A DNA stretch of 64,000 nucleotides, taken from the NCBI GenBank assembly GCA_963748295.1, contig CAVVIH010000008.1, positions 434,001 to 498,000 on the forward strand. Direction: 5' to 3'. Of this stretch, positions 63,450 through 64,000 are shown in pieces. Position 1 is the first letter of the stretch, and each line of letters starts with the position of its first letter. The position numbers and the translations under genes are program-made. The DNA is from CAVVIH01 sp963748295. Lineage in GTDB: Bacteria > Acidobacteriota > Vicinamibacteria > Vicinamibacterales > 2-12-FULL-66-21. The notes under the pieces were generated by a model. The model saw nothing but the letters and a program-made list of their open reading frames with translations, did not search any database and was not told the DNA's origin.

Positions 63450-63594
63450 TTACGACGAAGAAACGGTCAAACGCTTCCGGCCCTTGGCGCGGCGGCGTTT
63501 CAGGACGAGTCGCCCGTTCTTGGTGCTCATTCGAACGAGAAACCCGTGGGTGCGCCGGCGGCGGCGACGATTCGGCTGGAACTGTACGCTTCAT
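63450..63594 (-). CDS. rpmH: 50S ribosomal protein L34 (apparent frameshift)
   Basis: 47 residues if one extra base near 63580 is removed: MKRTV, then QPNRRRRRRTHGFLVRMS and a second basic half ending RLTVSSS. As written it is 145 nt and out of frame after the fifth codon. L34 is highly expressed and near-universal, so a sequence error is likely. Confidence 0.9.
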
Positions 63595-63641
63595 GATTTC
63601 GGATCCCCTGCAACGACCGCAAAGTACACGGAGAAACTTAA

Positions 63642-63671
63642 ATAGTAGCGAAGCCTCGACAGGGGTGTCAA
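63642..63671 (-). promoter_or_regulatory. Promoter for rpmH
   Basis: TTGACA at 63666-63671, 18-base spacer, TACTAT at 63642-63647, on the minus strand. AGGGGA precedes the rpmH ATG. Confidence 0.75.
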
Positions 63672-63831
63672 TCCGACTTCAGCGGGGTTCCGCGTCGATC
63701 CGCGTCCAAATACGGCCGCGTTTGTCAGCATTCAGAACCGTATGCTACAGTCGCCTCCCCTGCCGGATGCCTTCGTCGCAGGGCACCGCGAGAAGGAGCG
63801 CGACCCGCGTGTCATTGGGTCTCCCCCCAAG

Positions 63832-63863
63832 TTTTCCACAACTGTGGAAAAAAATGTGGAAAA
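63832..63863. promoter_or_regulatory. DnaA-box cluster
   Basis: TTTTCCACA at 63832-63840, TGTGGAAAA at 63843-63851 and TGTGGAAAA at 63855-63863, each one mismatch from TTATCCACA. The first two form an inverted pair. Confidence 0.65.
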
Positions 63864-64000
63864 GCCAAGGTTTTCGCCCTGGTTCGGCCGGGCGACCGCG
63901 GTGGTATAGGGGTTTTCACGGGGCGAAGGCTCAAAACAGGCCTGTTTCGTGGCCTCGGGACGTCATCGCCGGGTAAACGTGCGGTAAACACGGGCCTCGC

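Larger units (their letters stand above)
63595..64000. other. rpmH-dnaA intergenic region, likely oriC-proximal
   Basis: The last 406 bases. The first 80 hold the rpmH promoter; a small CGCGGATC-type repeat is at 63690-63712. At 63832-63863 there are three DnaA-box-like 9-mers. No gene is seen; dnaA should start to the right. Confidence 0.7.

Overview
This 64 kb window is GC-rich bacterial chromosome, very probably from an Acidobacteriota lineage; Vicinamibacteria-type is my inference. The grounds are the GC-rich codon use, a VWFA-related protein of the kind abundant in Acidobacteria, many SpoIIE/PP2C phosphatases and GAF proteins, and many GTG starts. I see no phage, CRISPR array, IS element, rRNA or tRNA. 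The right end is the classic origin-proximal block on the minus strand: rpmH, rnpA, yidD, yidC, jag/khpB, mnmE, mnmG, rsmG, parA, parB. A DnaA-box cluster lies to its right (63.8 kb) and a perfect parS palindrome sits inside the last codons of rsmG. dnaA itself should lie just beyond base 64000.

Layout. 0-5 kb: the end of a metF-like gene, a zinc-ribbon hypothetical, an aminotransferase, a response regulator fused to a KaiB-like domain, an SDR enzyme and two secreted proteins. 5.1-9.2 kb: a small Cys-rich protein and a three-gene molybdenum hydroxylase operon (PaoABC/YagTSR type) with a Tat leader. 9.4-20.3 kb: DoxX, a Tat-type class V aminotransferase, an OmpA lipoprotein, a VWA protein, a second aminotransferase, an AI-2E-family transporter, a SpoIIE phosphatase and an M1 peptidase. 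20.3-32 kb: orphan NuoG-like protein, lipid kinase, GAF and PDZ proteins, an OB-fold lipoprotein, a GAF-GAF-SpoIIE phosphatase, FabZ-like protein, an Lrp/EamA pair and two small coiled-coil paralogues. 32-39 kb: SDR, hybrid histidine kinase, FliA/WhiG-like sigma factor, an HTH plus mini-DHp pair, an NtrC-type regulator, an Arg/Gly-rich protein and a Dabb protein. 39-48.6 kb: dusB, a SurA-like isomerase, mfd, DUF1059, an ADP-heptose-type nucleotidyltransferase, a polysaccharide ABC exporter (Wzt/Wzm) and PP2C. 48.6-53.5 kb: an F1-only ATP synthase operon (atpH-A-G-D-C). 53.8-54.8 kb: selD.

Three things stand out. First, selD appears to encode selenocysteine at an in-frame TGA matching the catalytic cysteine of E. 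coli SelD, followed by a plausible SECIS hairpin. Second, short-unit (about 7-10 bp) tandem repeats of at least five unrelated sequences occupy intergenic spaces, usually as a block of one orientation followed by its reverse complement, and usually touching a stop or start codon. Third, six genes, including rpmH, parB, selD and a surA-like gene, each need one single-base correction to read through. This looks more like sequencing or assembly indels than biology, but one or two could be real.

Other notable points are the response-regulator/KaiB fusion, an ABC permease with no ordinary start codon, and -10 hexamers placed 5-13 nt before several start codons, suggesting leaderless or very short-leader transcripts.
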